The notes under the pieces: model-generated | Database searches by the model: none | Seen by the model: only the letters and a program-made list of their open reading frames with translations | Told to the model about the DNA's origin: nothing | Source: Bacteroidota bacterium | GTDB taxonomy: Bacteria > Bacteroidota > Bacteroidia > Cytophagales > Cyclobacteriaceae | Length of the DNA: 31,747 nucleotides | Direction of reading: 5' to 3' | NCBI GenBank assembly: GCA_023417065.1 | Contig: JAEZGH010000041.1 | Coordinates: 1-31,747 of the forward strand | Position numbers and translations under genes: made by a program | Shown here: one piece after another, positions 16,380-24,536 of the stretch | Position numbering within the stretch: the first letter of the stretch is position 1 | How the letters are laid out: every line of letters begins with the position of its first letter

Positions 16380-18317
16380 ATGGAAATTGAACTATCACCC
16401 AAAGAATCGCCTGCGAAGAAACCTATGAAGCTGAATAATTATCTCGTAATCGATTTCGATAGCACGTTTACGAAAGTTGAAGCGTTTGATGTGCTCGCAG
16501 ACATCTCTCTTAACGGACATCCTGACAAGGAAGAACGCAAAAAACAGATTGTTGCCATTACCAACCAGGGTATGGATGGTTCAATTTCGTTTCGCGAGTC
16601 ACTTGAAAAACGGCTGAACCTGTTGGCTCCTTCACGCCAGCATCTACCGCTGCTTATTCAGGAACTTAGAAACAACGTATCGGAGTCGTTCAAGCGTAAC
16701 AAGGAATTCTTTCAGAAGTATGCCGACAGCATCTATATCATCTCGAATGGTTTTAAGGAATTCATCGAACCTATCGTAACGGAGTTTGGCATCAAAACTG
16801 AAAACATTCTCGCCAATGAATTTATTTTCGATTCAGAAGGCCGAGTAGTAGGCTTTGATGTTGATAACCCACTGTCCGCAAATGGCGGAAAAGTTGAGCA
16901 GTTAAAGAGACTTAACCTTCCCGGAGATATCTATGTGATTGGTGACGGATACACCGACTATGAAATAAAGGCTGCGGGGCTGGCCAACAAGTTCTTTGCC
17001 TTCACGGAAAACGTTGCCCGTGAAAATATCAAGAGCAAGGCCGACCACATAACGCCAAGCCTGGATGAGTTCCTGTATCTGAACAAACTCAATACCGCTA
17101 TCTCTTATCCGAAGAACCGCATAAACGTGCTGCTTCTTGAGAACGTTCATCCCGTTGCTGTCGAATTACTCAAGGCCGAAGGATTCAACGTTGAAACTTA
17201 TCATGCAGCGCTTACTGAAGAAGAACTGATTCAGAAAATAAAGAATGTATCTGTTCTCGGTATTCGTTCGAAGACGATGGTGACCGAGAGAGTGTTGCAG
17301 CACGCAAACCGACTAATGGCTATCGGTGCTTTTTGTATCGGAACCAACCAGATTGATCTGAAAACGGCAACAAAGAAAGGTATTGCTGTCTTCAACGCTC
17401 CTTTCAGCAACACGCGTTCTGTCGTTGAACTCGCCGTAGCCCAGATGATCATGCTGATGCGTAACATCGTCGACAAGTCTGTTAAGATGCATGCCGGGGT
17501 GTGGGACAAATCCGCAAAAGGCAGCTATGAAGTTCGTGGCAAAAAACTCGGCCTTATCGGATACGGCAATATCGGTACGCAGCTTTCTGTTCTTGCCGAA
17601 TCACTCGGTATGAAGGTTTACTACTATGACATCGAAGAGCGCCTTTCACTTGGTAATGCTGTTCAATGCAAGACAATGAAAGAAGTGCTTCAGCAAGCAG
17701 ATGTCGTGTCTCTTCACGTTGATGGCAGGAGCAGCAACACAAACCTGATCGGTCCGGCTGAGTTTGCGCTGATGAAGAAAGGTGTGATATTCATTAACCT
17801 TAGCCGTGGTCATGTGGTAGACATTCAGGCATTGCGCGAGAATATTCTCAGTGGTAAGGTTGCAGGATGCGCGATAGACGTTTTCCCGCTCGAACCTGCA
17901 AGCAATGACGAAGAATTTGTTTCTGAACTTCGCGGACTGCCAAATACAATCCTTACGCCTCACATCGGTGGAAGTACGCTCGAAGCGCAACAGAACATCG
18001 GTCAGTTTGTTCCCGGCAAGATTATGGACTATATCAACAATGGAAACACCTCCAATAGTGTGAACTTCCCTAATCTTACCTTGCCGATACTTCAGAATGC
18101 CCACCGCCTTATTCACATCCACTCGAATGTTCCTGGTGTGCTGGCGCAAATCAACAACGTTCTTGCAGAACACGGTATCAACATCGTAGGTCAGTACCTG
18201 AAGACGAATGAAACCATTGGATATGTCATTACCGACATCAATAAAGAATACGACAAGGAGGTGATCGCGAAACTTCGCGCAATCGAATACACGATTAAGT
18301 TCCGAGTTCTCTATTGA
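16380..18317 (+). CDS. serA: Bifunctional phosphoserine phosphatase - phosphoglycerate dehydrogenase (SerB-SerA fusion)
   Basis: This 645-residue protein joins two serine-pathway enzymes. Residues about 16-230 are a HAD-family phosphatase of SerB type with all four motifs: D25-F-D27-S-T29 (nucleophile and acid), S122 (IISNGF), K171 (NGGKVEQL) and G188-D189-G190-x-x-D193. Residues about 247-560 are a D-2-hydroxyacid dehydrogenase close to E. coli SerA: FCIGTNQIDLKTATKKGI, FNAPFSNTRSVVELAVAQM, NAD motif GYGNIG (394-399), SRGHVVD with Arg476, PLEP and His528 (TPHIGGST). Residues about 576-645 are an ACT domain. H581 and N583 (HIHSN) and N601 (GINIVGQYL) line up with the serine-binding residues of E. 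coli SerA, so feedback inhibition by serine is expected. ATG 16425 is a possible later start that keeps both domains. A strong terminator follows, then a SerC-like gene. Confidence 0.93.
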   Translation: MEIELSPKESPAKKPMKLNNYLVIDFDSTFTKVEAFDVLADISLNGHPDKEERKKQIVAITNQGMDGSISFRESLEKRLNLLAPSRQHLPLLIQELRNNVSESFKRNKEFFQKYADSIYIISNGFKEFIEPIVTEFGIKTENILANEFIFDSEGRVVGFDVDNPLSANGGKVEQLKRLNLPGDIYVIGDGYTDYEIKAAGLANKFFAFTENVARENIKSKADHITPSLDEFLYLNKLNTAISYPKNRINVLLLENVHPVAVELLKAEGFNVETYHAALTEEELIQKIKNVSVLGIRSKTMVTERVLQHANRLMAIGAFCIGTNQIDLKTATKKGIAVFNAPFSNTRSVVELAVAQMIMLMRNIVDKSVKMHAGVWDKSAKGSYEVRGKKLGLIGYGNIGTQLSVLAESLGMKVYYYDIEERLSLGNAVQCKTMKEVLQQADVVSLHVDGRSSNTNLIGPAEFALMKKGVIFINLSRGHVVDIQALRENILSGKVAGCAIDVFPLEPASNDEEFVSELRGLPNTILTPHIGGSTLEAQQNIGQFVPGKIMDYINNGNTSNSVNFPNLTLPILQNAHRLIHIHSNVPGVLAQINNVLAEHGINIVGQYLKTNETIGYVITDINKEYDKEVIAKLRAIEYTIKFRVLY

Positions 18318-18339
18318 AATTTGATTGACGTATGATACG

Positions 18340-18373
18340 AAAAATGTTGCTCAGTCAGGGCAACATTTTTTTT
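18340..18373 (+). terminator. Rho-independent terminator after the serB-serA fusion
   Basis: AAAATGTTGC (18341-18350) and GCAACATTTT (18360-18369) form a 10-bp stem with a 9-base loop, followed by further Ts (8 in a row in all). Confidence 0.88.
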
Positions 18374-18600
18374 ATGATTAGCTGTGATTGAGACCTGTCG
18401 CTATGAAAACGCTTCCGGAATGTTTTTATGATCAGGGATGAGCAGCGGATGGAAAAATACCGTTTTGAATTTGCAGGAAAGCTGCGCGGTAAAAAAGAAA
18501 CCCACTGGATTTGGTGAGGTGTTTCTGAACCCCATAAAAGACAAGTTTTGAGCTGCCGCTAACCGCAACCTTCCTCTGTTAACCTGCTTTTTGGGCGAGG

Positions 18601-18618
18601 TCCCGATAAGTATCGGGA
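18601..18618. repeat. Short inverted repeat TCCCGATA / TATCGGGA
   Basis: TCCCGATA and TATCGGGA are separated by only AG. Palindromes of this kind are, to my knowledge, often scattered between genes in Cytophagales genomes, but only this one copy was noticed here. Confidence 0.5.
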
Positions 18619-18848
18619 TGAGGCCTGATTTTGTTCAGAGGCTTCACTCGGCATTGTTTATAATTGTTAGGTTCAGCAAACGTGTCCCAAACCCAGCGGG
18701 ATAACACAAACCTAGATAAAACACCTTTCTTCTCCGCTCTTGCATCTGAAATTTTTTTTCCAGATACTTCCCTTCTGTGTGTCAGACCTGGCTCTAAAAA
18801 TTCAACCCCACGTTGTGGCAAATGGTTCAGGAATTCACATAAGAATTT

Positions 18849-18856
18849 TACTTTTG
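18849..18856 (+). promoter_or_regulatory. -7 promoter box of the SerC-like gene
   Basis: TACTTTTG matches TAnnTTTG perfectly. It ends 10 bases before the ATG at 18867, which would give a very short leader. Confidence 0.45.
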
Positions 18857-18866
18857 CAGGCGACTT

Positions 18867-19940
18867 ATGAAACTTCCCGTGAATTTTACCCCCGGCCCTT
18901 CCCAACTGTACTACACCGTTGAAGATCATGTAAAAAAAGCTTTTCGCGAAGGGATTCCATCAGTGTCTCACCGGTCGAAAAAATTTGAAGCGATCTATCG
19001 GGAATGCAGTGAAGGACTGCGCGATTTACTTGGCGCAAAAGACCATCGGGTTTTATTCACCGGGTCCGCGACTGAAGTTTGGGAACGCATCGTCGAAAAC
19101 CTTGTTGAAGAACATTCCTTTCATCTCGTCAATGGTTCATTCTCCAAACGGTTCCATGAAACTGCGCGCCAGTTGGGCAGGTCATCATCGTCGGTTGAGG
19201 TAGAACCAGGTTTTGGATTTGATACTGACATTGAACCTCCCCGTGAAACGGAACTTATTGCGGTTACCCACAACGAGACGAGTACCGGTGTCAGCACTGC
19301 ACCGGAGGTGATATACGCGCTGCGCAAAAGAAGGCCGGACGCATTGATTGCCATCGATGCAGTTTCATCACTTCCCTACCCTGATTTCGATTACAGTCAG
19401 ATAGATACGATCTTCTTTTCTGTCCAGAAGGCTTTTGGCATGCCTGCCGGACTAGGTGTATGGCTGGTCAATGATCGCTGTCTTGCAAAGGCAGAATCGC
19501 TTCTCGCCAAAGGACGTTCCATAGGATCGTACCACAGCCTGCCCTCACTGGCCAGCCATGCGGAGAAAAATCAGACTCCGGAAACACCAAATGTGCTCGG
19601 TATCTATGTCCTGAACGAAGTGATTAAGGATTTTCAGCGAAGAGGAATGCAAACACTCCGCCGCGAAACTGAATACAAGGCGGCAATCCTCTATCAGGCC
19701 CTTAACGCTCACGCACAACTTCAACCGTTCGTCAGGAAGCCTGAATGGCAGTCAAAAACAGTAATCGTGGCCGACTGTGGTGAAAACACGTCCCAAGTGG
19801 TGGCGGCGCTGGCGCAAAAAGGTATGCAGCCTGGCGACGGCTATGGGCCGTTTAAACGCACCCAATTGCGCTTCGCGAACTTCCCAACCCACTCCCGTGA
19901 GCAGTACGAGCTGCTTGTGGATACCCTGGCAGCGCTGTAA
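18867..19940 (+). CDS. SerC-like class V aminotransferase (probable phosphoserine aminotransferase)
   Basis: This 357-residue protein has the length of SerC. VNFTPGPSQLYYTVEDHV and SVSHRSKKF resemble the start and the SHRS motif of SerC (R36 region). D164 (AIDAVSS) is the pyridine-nitrogen ligand and K188 (FFSVQKAFGMPAG) the Schiff-base lysine of pyridoxal phosphate. The sequence is more divergent than typical Bacteroidota SerC and also resembles alanine-glyoxylate-type class V enzymes, so the substrate rests partly on context. It follows the SerB-SerA fusion gene on the same strand, which lacks only the transamination step of the phosphorylated serine pathway. With it, 3-phosphohydroxypyruvate plus glutamate would give phosphoserine for the phosphatase. 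The peptidase gene starts 66 bases after its stop. Confidence 0.8.
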   Translation: MKLPVNFTPGPSQLYYTVEDHVKKAFREGIPSVSHRSKKFEAIYRECSEGLRDLLGAKDHRVLFTGSATEVWERIVENLVEEHSFHLVNGSFSKRFHETARQLGRSSSSVEVEPGFGFDTDIEPPRETELIAVTHNETSTGVSTAPEVIYALRKRRPDALIAIDAVSSLPYPDFDYSQIDTIFFSVQKAFGMPAGLGVWLVNDRCLAKAESLLAKGRSIGSYHSLPSLASHAEKNQTPETPNVLGIYVLNEVIKDFQRRGMQTLRRETEYKAAILYQALNAHAQLQPFVRKPEWQSKTVIVADCGENTSQVVAALAQKGMQPGDGYGPFKRTQLRFANFPTHSREQYELLVDTLAAL

Positions 19941-20006
19941 AACTTTTGTTTGCAGCTTTTGCCTTCTTTCATATTTTGCAATCGTTTCATCTTATTTTTT
20001 TTCCAC

Positions 20007-21854
20007 ATGCTCCGATTAATTCTCATTAGCCTTTTGTCGACGTTCTGTCTTTCTGCGTATGCCCAGGATTATCGCTGGCAACAACGTGTAGAGTACACGA
20101 TGGACGTTCGTCTCGATGTCAACACCCACCGACTCAACGGCACACAGAAACTGGTCTACTACAACAACTCAAAGGATACGCTCACCAAAGTTTATTACCA
20201 CCTCTTCTTCAATGCCTTCCAGCCGGGAAGTATGATGGATGTGCGGTCGCGAAACATCGCTGATCCTGACCGGCGTGTCGGTGACCGGATTTCAAAACTG
20301 AAGCCGGATGAAATCGGTTATCAGAAAATTCTTTCGATGAAACAGGACGGAAAGGATATCACGCATCACACTGAAGGTACGATCCTTGAGGTGGACCTGG
20401 CCAAGCCTATCCTTCCGAATTCAAAAACTACTTTTGAACTTCGTTTCGAGGCACAGGTCCCCGTTCAGATCCGCCGCTCTGGCAGAGACAACCGCGAAGG
20501 TATCGCTTACTCGATGACGCAGTGGTTCCCGAAAATCGCCGAATACGACCACCTTGGCTGGCACCCTTATCAATATGTTGCCCGTGAATTCCACGCGCCA
20601 TTTGGAGACTATGACGTTAAGATTACGCTCGATCCCAAATACATCGTCGCAGGTACCGGTAAATTGCAGAATCCCGAGAAGATCGGATACGGCTATGAAA
20701 AACCCGGAACGCAGGTGAGTCGTCCGCAAGGAGACCTCACGTGGCATTTCAAGGCGAAAGATGTTATTGACTTCGCCTGGGCCGCAGATCCCGACTACAT
20801 CCACGACCGCGTTCAGGTGCCCGATGGCCCGGAACTTCATTTCTTCTATCAGGAGAAACCCGCCGAAAACTGGAAAAAGATCCAGCCTTTCGCCGTGAAG
20901 TTCTTTGAGTTCATGAACAAAACCTTCGGAAAATATCCTTACGACACATACTCGATCATTCAGGGCGGCGACGGCGGAATGGAATATCCTATGTGTACGT
21001 TGATCCTCGGAGAAGGCAGTCTGAGCGGACTTATCGGCGTGATGGCCCATGAAGCGGCACACAGCTGGTATCAGGCGGTACTTGCTTCAAATGAAGCGCT
21101 GTACCCCTGGATTGACGAGGGATTCACGGACTTTGCTTCGCAGGAATACGAATCGTTTATAGCCAATGAAAAGCCTACGCACCAGGGCAGTTACCAGGCT
21201 TATTTCAACCTCGTTAAAAGTGGTCTCCAGGAACCCATAAGCCAACCCAGCGATCATTACAACACGAACCGCGCCTACAGCACTGCTGCATACGCGATGG
21301 GCACCGTGTTTTTGCACCAGCTGAAATACATTGTCGGAGAAGAAGTATTCTACAAGGGCATGCGCCGGTATTATAACACCTGGAAACTAAAACATCCTGA
21401 ACCGAATGATTTCATCCGGGTTATGGAGAAAGTCTCGGGCATGCAGTTGCACTGGTACATGAACTATTGGGTCAATACCACTAAGAAAATCGACTATGGC
21501 GTGCAAAGTGTCGTTGGCAAGGACGACAAGACGCTTATCACGCTCCAACGACTGGGCGACTTCCCGATGCCAATCGACGTTGTCGTCACATTGCGCGATG
21601 GCTCCCGCCATATGTATTACATTCCGTTGAATGAAATGCTGGGCAGCAAGGGTATCGAAGATCAGTCAATGGAACGCACTGATCTGGTGGCATGGCCCTG
21701 GGTTAATCCTCAGTATACACTTAGCGCGGATTATCCTGCGTCCGAAATTGCTTCAATTGAAATCGACCCGTCGATGCGCATGGCCGACATCGATCGAAAG
21801 AACAACGTGATGGATATCAAGGAAGTAAAGGCGTACCAGCGTTCAGGTCAATAG
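20007..21854 (+). CDS. Exported M1-family zinc aminopeptidase-like metallopeptidase
   Basis: The ATG at 20007 gives 615 residues with a clean signal peptide (MLRLILISLLSTFCLSAYAQ). An upstream in-frame ATG at 19950 would put 19 residues before it and is unlikely. An N-terminal beta domain (YTMDVRLDVNTHRLNGTQKL) precedes the gluzincin catalytic domain. That domain has the exopeptidase motif in the form GGMEYP (GAMEN in classical M1 enzymes) and zinc motif HEAAH (H348, E349, H352), with the third ligand E371 exactly 18 residues on (IDEGFTDF). The catalytic set is complete. Bacteroidota have many such periplasmic M1 peptidases that trim peptides. It precedes ligA by 20 bases on the same strand and may share its transcript. 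Confidence 0.93.
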   Translation: MLRLILISLLSTFCLSAYAQDYRWQQRVEYTMDVRLDVNTHRLNGTQKLVYYNNSKDTLTKVYYHLFFNAFQPGSMMDVRSRNIADPDRRVGDRISKLKPDEIGYQKILSMKQDGKDITHHTEGTILEVDLAKPILPNSKTTFELRFEAQVPVQIRRSGRDNREGIAYSMTQWFPKIAEYDHLGWHPYQYVAREFHAPFGDYDVKITLDPKYIVAGTGKLQNPEKIGYGYEKPGTQVSRPQGDLTWHFKAKDVIDFAWAADPDYIHDRVQVPDGPELHFFYQEKPAENWKKIQPFAVKFFEFMNKTFGKYPYDTYSIIQGGDGGMEYPMCTLILGEGSLSGLIGVMAHEAAHSWYQAVLASNEALYPWIDEGFTDFASQEYESFIANEKPTHQGSYQAYFNLVKSGLQEPISQPSDHYNTNRAYSTAAYAMGTVFLHQLKYIVGEEVFYKGMRRYYNTWKLKHPEPNDFIRVMEKVSGMQLHWYMNYWVNTTKKIDYGVQSVVGKDDKTLITLQRLGDFPMPIDVVVTLRDGSRHMYYIPLNEMLGSKGIEDQSMERTDLVAWPWVNPQYTLSADYPASEIASIEIDPSMRMADIDRKNNVMDIKEVKAYQRSGQ

Positions 21855-21874
21855 GTTATTAGCACCGACTGCCT

Positions 21875-23896
21875 ATGGATATCGAAAATGCCAGGAAGAA
21901 GATTATCGATCTGACGGAAAAGATCAACTATCACAACGATCTTTACTATCAACAGAACCGCAGCGAGATATCGGATGCTGAATTTGACGCACTCCTTCGT
22001 CAGCTGGAGGATCTTGAAAAGCAATTCCCCGAGTTGCGCGCACCTGATTCACCGACGCAACGTGTAGGTGGAACGATAACCAAAGAGTTTCCTACAGTTT
22101 TCCACCGGTACCCGATGCTGTCGCTGGGGAATACGTACAGTGAACAGGAGCTTCGGGATTTCGACGGTCGCGTATCCCGGGCGTTGGACGGCGATCCCTA
22201 TGAATACTTCTGCGAGCTCAAATTCGACGGCGTATCCATCAGTCTCATCTATGAAAATGGTGTGCTGACCCGGGGTGTGACCCGCGGTGACGGCGTTCGC
22301 GGCGACGATGTAACTGCCAACGTAAAGACCATACGCAGCATTCCGCTCAAGATACGGAAATCAGAGGTGCCCGCATCCTTCGAAGTGCGGGGTGAGATTT
22401 TCATGCCTAAAGAGGTGTTTGCCCAGCTCAACCGCGAGCGCGAAGACATTGGTGAGGAACGTTATGCCAATGCGCGAAACACCACGTCGGGTACGATTAA
22501 GATGCAGGATTCATCGATCGTGGCCCAGCGCAAGCTGGATTGCTACGCATACTACCTCCTGGGCGATGAATCCGGTGTCGAGACCCATGAAGAAGCCGTT
22601 CACAAACTCGAATCATGGGGATTTAACGTTTCTCCGACCTACCGGAAATGTGGCACTATCGACGACGTTATCACCTACATTCACGAGTGGGAAACGAAAC
22701 GTGAAGAGCTGCCTCTCGAAACCGACGGGGTAGTTATCAAGGTAAATAACATCAGGCAACAGGTTGAGCTTGGATTTACCGCCAAGAGCCCACGGTGGGC
22801 AATAGCTTATAAGTACAAAGCCCAAAGCGCGAGTACGCGCCTAAATGGCATTACCTATCAGGTTGGAAGAACGGGTGCTGTAACTCCGGTGGCGGAACTT
22901 GAGCCCGTTTTCCTCGCGGGAACGACGGTTAAAAGAGCATCTCTTCACAACGCTAATGAGATTGCCCGCCTTGATCTTCGCGTGGGCGACTACGTGTTTG
23001 TTGAAAAAGGCGGTGAAATCATCCCGAAGGTTACGGGCGTCGACATGGCGCAACGAAAGCCTGAACTGCAACCTGTTACATACATCGAGAATTGTCCGGA
23101 ATGCGGCACGAGGCTGATTCGGTACGAAAACGAAGCCGTGCACTACTGTCCAAATCTCAATGGATGTCCCCCGCAGATCACGGGTCGCATTGAACATTTC
23201 ATCCAGCGCAAGGCTATGGATCTGAGTTCCCTGGGGGAACGGACCATCCAGTCGATGTATACTCTCGGGCTGGTGAAAACACCCGCGGATCTCTACGACC
23301 TGAAACGCGAAGACATTCAGTTACTTGATGGATACAAAGACAAGTCGATAAAGAACCTTCTCGACGGTATTGAAAAATCCAAAGCGGCGCCTTTCGAAAA
23401 CGTGTTGTTTGCGATTGGTATTCGCTATGTAGGAAAGACGGTGGCCGAAAAGCTTGCGCGCCATTTTAAGACCATCGACAGAATCGCCTCGGCTTCTCTG
23501 GAAGAATTGCGTGCTGCACCAGAGGTCGGCGACAAGATTGCGCAGAGTGTTTACCAGTTCTTTCGGGTGCCGGACAATCAGAAAGAGATTGAACGACTTA
23601 AGAAGGCTGGTCTTAACTTCGAGTCAACGGCAAAGGAACCTGAAAAGGAAAGCGATGTCCTGGCAAATAAGTCGTTTGTAATTTCGGGGGTATTCCGGAA
23701 TTACGAACGGGAGGAGCTGCAGAATCTGATAATCAAGAACGGAGGCCGGATTCTGTCAGGGGTTTCCGGAAAGCTGGACTATCTTGTTGCCGGCGACAAC
23801 ATGGGCCCTTCAAAACGCGAGAAAGCCGAGAAGCTGGGTGTGAGAATAATTTCCGAAGATGAAATGGAAAGACTACTGAAAGGTGAAAGCGTTTAA
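21875..23896 (+). CDS. ligA: NAD-dependent DNA ligase
   Basis: This 673-residue protein is full length for bacterial LigA. In order it has the Ia domain (YHNDLYYQQNRSEISDAEFD), and the adenylation domain with nucleophile K116 in CELKFDGVSISLIYENG followed by TRGDGVRGDDVTANVKTI. The OB fold follows. The Cys4 zinc finger is NCPECGTRLIRYENEAVHYC with a second CP pair in NLNGCPPQ. The helix-hairpin-helix region starts at MDLSSLGERTIQ, and a C-terminal BRCT domain runs from about residue 597. It seals nicks in replication and repair using NAD+. The gene starts 20 bases after the M1 peptidase stop, and the DUF6913-like gene starts 47 bases after its own stop, so these three probably form one unit. 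Confidence 0.98.
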   Translation: MDIENARKKIIDLTEKINYHNDLYYQQNRSEISDAEFDALLRQLEDLEKQFPELRAPDSPTQRVGGTITKEFPTVFHRYPMLSLGNTYSEQELRDFDGRVSRALDGDPYEYFCELKFDGVSISLIYENGVLTRGVTRGDGVRGDDVTANVKTIRSIPLKIRKSEVPASFEVRGEIFMPKEVFAQLNREREDIGEERYANARNTTSGTIKMQDSSIVAQRKLDCYAYYLLGDESGVETHEEAVHKLESWGFNVSPTYRKCGTIDDVITYIHEWETKREELPLETDGVVIKVNNIRQQVELGFTAKSPRWAIAYKYKAQSASTRLNGITYQVGRTGAVTPVAELEPVFLAGTTVKRASLHNANEIARLDLRVGDYVFVEKGGEIIPKVTGVDMAQRKPELQPVTYIENCPECGTRLIRYENEAVHYCPNLNGCPPQITGRIEHFIQRKAMDLSSLGERTIQSMYTLGLVKTPADLYDLKREDIQLLDGYKDKSIKNLLDGIEKSKAAPFENVLFAIGIRYVGKTVAEKLARHFKTIDRIASASLEELRAAPEVGDKIAQSVYQFFRVPDNQKEIERLKKAGLNFESTAKEPEKESDVLANKSFVISGVFRNYEREELQNLIIKNGGRILSGVSGKLDYLVAGDNMGPSKREKAEKLGVRIISEDEMERLLKGESV

Positions 23897-23943
23897 TGGT
23901 ATATTGAGACGCAATAGCAAGTGATGTAGTTAACGCTGATACG

Positions 23944-24450
23944 ATGAAGCTGAGCCTGCTGAAATACAGAACCAAACTTTATCTCAAGAAGAACAGGACG
24001 CGCAGGGCCAGTCTTCCTTACGACGATGCCAAGACAATAGGGTTTATATTCACCGTCGAGGATAAGCAAAAGCATTTCGCAGTAAAAGATTTTATCAAGC
24101 GCTTTGAAACGGATGGCAAGCACATTCAGGTGCTTGAATATCTCCCCGATCACAAGGAGAATTTTGAATTCAAGTTCGACTTCTTTACGGCAAAGGATAT
24201 CAGCCTTTTCGGAAACCTGCAATCGGATAGTGCTGTCCAATTCGCTGACGCGCCTTTTGATTTCCTGTTCTATCTCGACCTTACGCCGAATCCCATGATA
24301 CTTCACATCCTCGCGCGAAGCAATGCGAAATGCCGCGTGGGCGGATACTGGGAGGAAGGTGATCAATACCTCGACTTAATGGTCAACGCGGTTCCCAATA
24401 CAACCGCCCTTCTTGACGCCCTGTTTAAATATGTCAGGAAGATCCGCTGA
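23944..24450 (+). CDS. DUF6913-like conserved protein of unknown function
   Basis: This 168-residue protein has a basic N-terminus (MKLSLLKYRTKLYLKKNRTRR), a Rossmann-like pattern of alternating hydrophobic strands (AKTIGFIFTV, HIQVLEYL), then FDFLFYLDLTPNPMILHILA and ARSNAKCRVGGYWEEG. I believe this is the Bacteroidota family DUF6913, often found beside dapA, but I recall the family from its general pattern, not from a search. No catalytic motif, signal peptide or transmembrane helix is seen. The fold hints at a small nucleotide- or nucleic-acid-associated protein, which is a guess. It lies between ligA (47 bases) and dapA (86 bases). Confidence 0.8.
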   Translation: MKLSLLKYRTKLYLKKNRTRRASLPYDDAKTIGFIFTVEDKQKHFAVKDFIKRFETDGKHIQVLEYLPDHKENFEFKFDFFTAKDISLFGNLQSDSAVQFADAPFDFLFYLDLTPNPMILHILARSNAKCRVGGYWEEGDQYLDLMVNAVPNTTALLDALFKYVRKIR

Positions 24451-24515
24451 GACATCGATAAATTTTGCATGTCTGCTTTCACGGGGAACCACCAGAATTC
24501 AAATAATTGTTACTT

Positions 24516-24523
24516 TAGCTTTG
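24516..24523 (+). promoter_or_regulatory. -7 promoter box of dapA
   Basis: TAGCTTTG matches TAnnTTTG perfectly and lies 13 bases before the dapA ATG. The -33 box is not clear. Confidence 0.45.
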
Positions 24524-24536
24524 TTTTAATAGTCAC

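Larger units (their letters stand above)
18374..18866. other. Long gap between the two serine biosynthesis genes with no convincing gene
   Basis: These 493 bases hold no frame with family features on either strand. Visible elements are the near-palindrome at 18601-18618, a T-rich stretch near 18750, and a TAnnTTTG box just before the next start codon. Function unknown. Confidence 0.6.

Noticed and set aside
18428..18517. A 29-codon frame after the serB-serA terminator
   Set aside because: It starts MIRDEQRMEKYRFEFAG and ends HWIW, but an open run this short is expected by chance and no promoter or structure supports it.
18579..18929. A 116-codon open frame on the minus strand in the gap before the SerC-like gene
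   Set aside because: It covers the -7 box and start of the SerC-like gene, is basic with no recognisable pattern, and has no promoter.
20421..21062. A 213-codon open frame on the minus strand
   Set aside because: It is antisense to the M1 peptidase catalytic region and matches no family.
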